Origin: Clostridia bacterium
GTDB lineage: Bacteria; Bacillota_A; Clostridia; Oscillospirales; CAG-272
Direction of reading: 5' to 3'
NCBI GenBank assembly: GCA_017959485.1
Contig: JAGDAM010000155.1
Location: 1-6,859 of the forward strand
DNA length: 6,859 nt
Numbering within the stretch: position 1 is the stretch's first letter; each line of letters begins with the position of its first letter. The notes under the pieces are model-generated. The model saw nothing but the letters and a program-made list of their open reading frames with translations, ran no database searches and was not told the DNA's origin. This document shows, piece by piece, positions 4,500-6,859 of this stretch. A program made the translations under genes and the position numbers.

Positions 4500-6859
4500 A
4501 TGTCGTCTAAATACATAAAAATCCGCGGAGCGCGGGTACACAATCTTCAAAACGTCAGCGTCGACGTTCCGAGAGACAAGCTGGTGGTTTTCACCGGGCT
4601 TTCGGGATCGGGCAAGTCGTCGCTCGCTTTCGACACGCTTTACGCCGAGGGACACAGACGCTTCGTCGAGTCGCTTTCCTCCTACGCGAGGCAGTTCCTC
4701 GGGCAGCTGGACAAGCCCGACGTCGATATGATAGAAGGGCTCTCCCCGGCAATTTCCATTGACCAGAAGACCACGTCGAAGAATCCCCGGTCGACTGTCG
4801 GCACCGTCACCGAGATCTACGACTATCTGCGCCTTCTCTACGCGCGCGTCGGAATTCCTCACTGTCCGGTCTGCGGAAAGGAGATCAGGCGTCAGACTGT
4901 CGACGGGATACTCGGAGGCATAATGGAGCTCGACGAGGGAGAGCGCTTCATGGTGCTGGCTCCCGTCGTTCGGGCAAAAAAGGGAACTCACGCGAAGGTC
5001 TTCGCCGACGCGAGAAAATCCGGTTATACCCGGGTCAGAGTCGACGGGAGTCTTTACGACCTTGAAGAGGAACTGAATCTCGACAAGAACCTGCGGCACG
5101 ACGTCGACGTCGTAGTCGACCGTCTGGTGATGCGGGACGACGTCCGTTCCCGCCTTGCCGATTCGGTTGAGACGGCTCTGGCTCTTGCCGACGGACATCT
5201 GCTTATAGTCACCGTCCCGCGCGACGGGGAAGAGGAGAAAACGCTCTCCTTCTCGCAGGCGTACGCCTGCGAAGAGCACGGGATCTCGTTCGGCGAACTC
5301 GAACCGAGGATGTTTTCCTTCAACAATCCGGCGGGCGCCTGTCCCGCCTGCGCCGGGCTGGGGAATACCCGCCGGGTCTCGGCGGACGCCGTGATCCCGG
5401 ATAAAACGCTCACTCTGCGCGAGGGAGCCATAGCCGTCAACGGCTTCAAGTCGCTCGACGAGGACAGCTGGAAGGGGCCTCTCTTCGCGGCGGTCGGCGA
5501 AAAATACGGATTTACCGTCGATACGCGGATCTGCGACATGACGCCGCGCCAGTACGAGATACTGATGTACGGGACCGGCGACGAGCTTTACGACGTCACC
5601 CGCTATTTCGCGCATCAGGGGCGGCGGCAGCTCGTCAAGTTCGAGGGAGTCATCGGAAAGATAGAGCAGCTTATGCACTTCTCTGGAATGGAGGAGTATT
5701 ACGAGGCCTTCATCGAGGAGATCCCCTGCTCGGTCTGTCACGGCAGACGCCTCAACGAAAAATCGCTGGCGGTGACCGTCGCCGGACTGCCGATAGACAG
5801 GTTCTGCGACCAGTCGGTATCGGCTGCGCTTGCGCTTGTAAAAAGCGATTCGCTGAAACTGACTCCGGTCGAGGCCGAGATAGTTCGCGAAGTACTGAAA
5901 GAGATACGCGCCCGGCTCGAGTTTCTCGACAGCGTCGGGCTCGAGTATCTCACTCTCTCCCGCCGCGCCGGAACTCTTTCGGGAGGCGAGGCGCAGCGTA
6001 TACGGCTCGCCACGCAGATCGGCTCGGCGCTCGTAGGAGTGCTTTACGTGCTTGACGAGCCGAGCATAGGTCTGCATCAGCGTGACAACGGGCGGCTCAT
6101 CTCGACGCTCAGGCGGCTGCGCGACATCGGCAACTCGGTCATCGTCGTCGAACACGACGAGGAGATGATTCGATCGGCCGACTGGATCGTCGACATCGGC
6201 CCCGGAGCCGGCACACAGGGCGGCAGGATCGTCGCGTCGGGCACGCCCGACGACGTGGCCGCGAACACCGAGTCGGTGACCGGAGACTATCTCTCTGGGC
6301 GCAAAAGCATTCCGGTCCCCGAAAAGAGGCGCCCGGGCAACGGGGGCTTTCTGCGGGTCAGAGACGCCGGAGTCAACAATCTGAAGGAACTTTCGGCGGA
6401 TATTCCGCTCGGATGCTTCGTTTGTATCACCGGAGTGTCGGGTTCTGGCAAGTCGTCGCTCGTCAACGGCGTGATATCTCCGGTACTCGCCGCCGAACTC
6501 AACGGCGCCCGCCGCCGTCAGGGAATACGCGGCAGGGTGGAAGGTGAAGAAAACCTCGACAAGCTGATCTGCATCGATCAGAGCCCGATAGGCCGGACGC
6601 CCCGGTCGAATCCCGCGACGTATACCGGCGTGTTTAACGAGATCAGGACGCTTTTCGCCAGAACCCAGGAGGCGGTCTCGCGCGGATACGGTCCCGGAAG
6701 ATTCTCCTTCAACGTCAAGGGCGGCAGGTGCGAGGCCTGCGGCGGAGACGGCGTGCGGCGGATCGAGATGCATTTTCTGCCCGACGTCTACGTTAAGTGC
6801 GACGTCTGCGGCGGGAAAAGGTACAACCGCGAGACGCTCGAAGTCAGATACAAAGGTAA
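4500..6859 (+). CDS. uvrA: Excinuclease ABC subunit A, C-terminus cut by window edge
   Basis: UvrA is the dimeric ABC-type ATPase that first finds DNA damage and loads UvrB. The frame is open from the ATG at 4500 to the edge, giving 786 complete codons of a protein that is usually about 940-960 residues. The terminal 'taa' is not an in-frame stop: the last two bases begin a new codon, expected to be lysine of YKGK. Features in order are Walker A GLSGSGKS (33-40), CPVC (122-125), the first zinc module C257-x2-H260-x20-C281-x2-C284, ABC signature LSGGEAQR (from 493), Walker B with DE at 519-520, a second Walker A GVSGSGKS (645-652), and the second zinc module C744-x2-C747-x19-C767-x2-C770. Histidine at 260 replaces the usual second cysteine, which should still bind zinc. 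It follows uvrB in the same direction, separated by the inverted-repeat element. Confidence 0.97.
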   Translation, partial: MSSKYIKIRGARVHNLQNVSVDVPRDKLVVFTGLSGSGKSSLAFDTLYAEGHRRFVESLSSYARQFLGQLDKPDVDMIEGLSPAISIDQKTTSKNPRSTVGTVTEIYDYLRLLYARVGIPHCPVCGKEIRRQTVDGILGGIMELDEGERFMVLAPVVRAKKGTHAKVFADARKSGYTRVRVDGSLYDLEEELNLDKNLRHDVDVVVDRLVMRDDVRSRLADSVETALALADGHLLIVTVPRDGEEEKTLSFSQAYACEEHGISFGELEPRMFSFNNPAGACPACAGLGNTRRVSADAVIPDKTLTLREGAIAVNGFKSLDEDSWKGPLFAAVGEKYGFTVDTRICDMTPRQYEILMYGTGDELYDVTRYFAHQGRRQLVKFEGVIGKIEQLMHFSGMEEYYEAFIEEIPCSVCHGRRLNEKSLAVTVAGLPIDRFCDQSVSAALALVKSDSLKLTPVEAEIVREVLKEIRARLEFLDSVGLEYLTLSRRAGTLSGGEAQRIRLATQIGSALVGVLYVLDEPSIGLHQRDNGRLISTLRRLRDIGNSVIVVEHDEEMIRSADWIVDIGPGAGTQGGRIVASGTPDDVAANTESVTGDYLSGRKSIPVPEKRRPGNGGFLRVRDAGVNNLKELSADIPLGCFVCITGVSGSGKSSLVNGVISPVLAAELNGARRRQGIRGRVEGEENLDKLICIDQSPIGRTPRSNPATYTGVFNEIRTLFARTQEAVSRGYGPGRFSFNVKGGRCEACGGDGVRRIEMHFLPDVYVKCDVCGGKRYNRETLEVRYKG

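Noticed and set aside
4425..6773. A 782-codon open frame on the minus strand opposite uvrA
   Set aside because: It mirrors a highly conserved uvrA in a GC-rich gene. Its product is arginine-rich with no recognisable domain, and no promoter or ribosome binding site was apparent. It is a by-product of codon usage.
6857..6859. TAA at the very end as the uvrA stop codon
   Set aside because: It is out of frame: the uvrA frame leaves only two bases (AA) at the edge, and the homologous protein continues with lysine and about 155 more residues.

Overview
This window looks like a short piece, possibly a whole contig, of a GC-rich bacterial chromosome, because genes are cut at both ends. The organism is probably a member of the Clostridia. 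The evidence is the archaeal/eukaryotic-like class of prolyl-tRNA synthetase, strong AGGAG-type ribosome binding sites, tightly overlapping genes, a VanZ-family membrane protein, and QueA/UvrB/UvrA sequences of firmicute character. This placement is inferred from protein features, not from a database search.

Layout. Positions 1-423 (minus strand) hold the 5' part of a prolyl-tRNA synthetase gene (proS). It is interrupted by an in-frame TAA at 52-54, and recognisable ProS sequence continues in the same frame to the window edge. Positions 424-693 are a divergent intergenic region with a promoter for each side, a short hairpin repeat in the proS leader and a GC-rich near-palindrome between the promoters. 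Positions 694-4326 carry a compact rightward operon, queA - vanZ-like - uvrB, with 4-bp and 8-bp gene overlaps. Positions 4327-4499 separate uvrB from uvrA and are almost entirely filled by a 168-bp structured element with perfect 19-bp terminal inverted repeats. uvrA starts at 4500 and runs off the right edge with 786 complete codons present.

Function. UvrA and UvrB are the damage-recognition proteins of nucleotide excision repair and are probably co-transcribed here. QueA performs the penultimate-type step in queuosine synthesis on tRNA. The VanZ-like membrane protein has no obvious link to either pathway, and its presence is probably an operon-architecture accident or a lineage-specific arrangement. 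ProS charges tRNA-Pro.

The genes are conserved housekeeping genes and I see no undescribed multi-gene system. The most interesting signal is the non-autonomous, MITE-like element at the uvrB/uvrA junction. It appears to supply the uvrB stop codon, may have broken an ancestral uvrB-uvrA overlap, and shares two sequence blocks (GCAATACCGC and CCTTTCGGCGC) with the smaller hairpin in the proS leader. Secondary points are the premature stop in proS and a departure from consensus in the UvrB helicase core.
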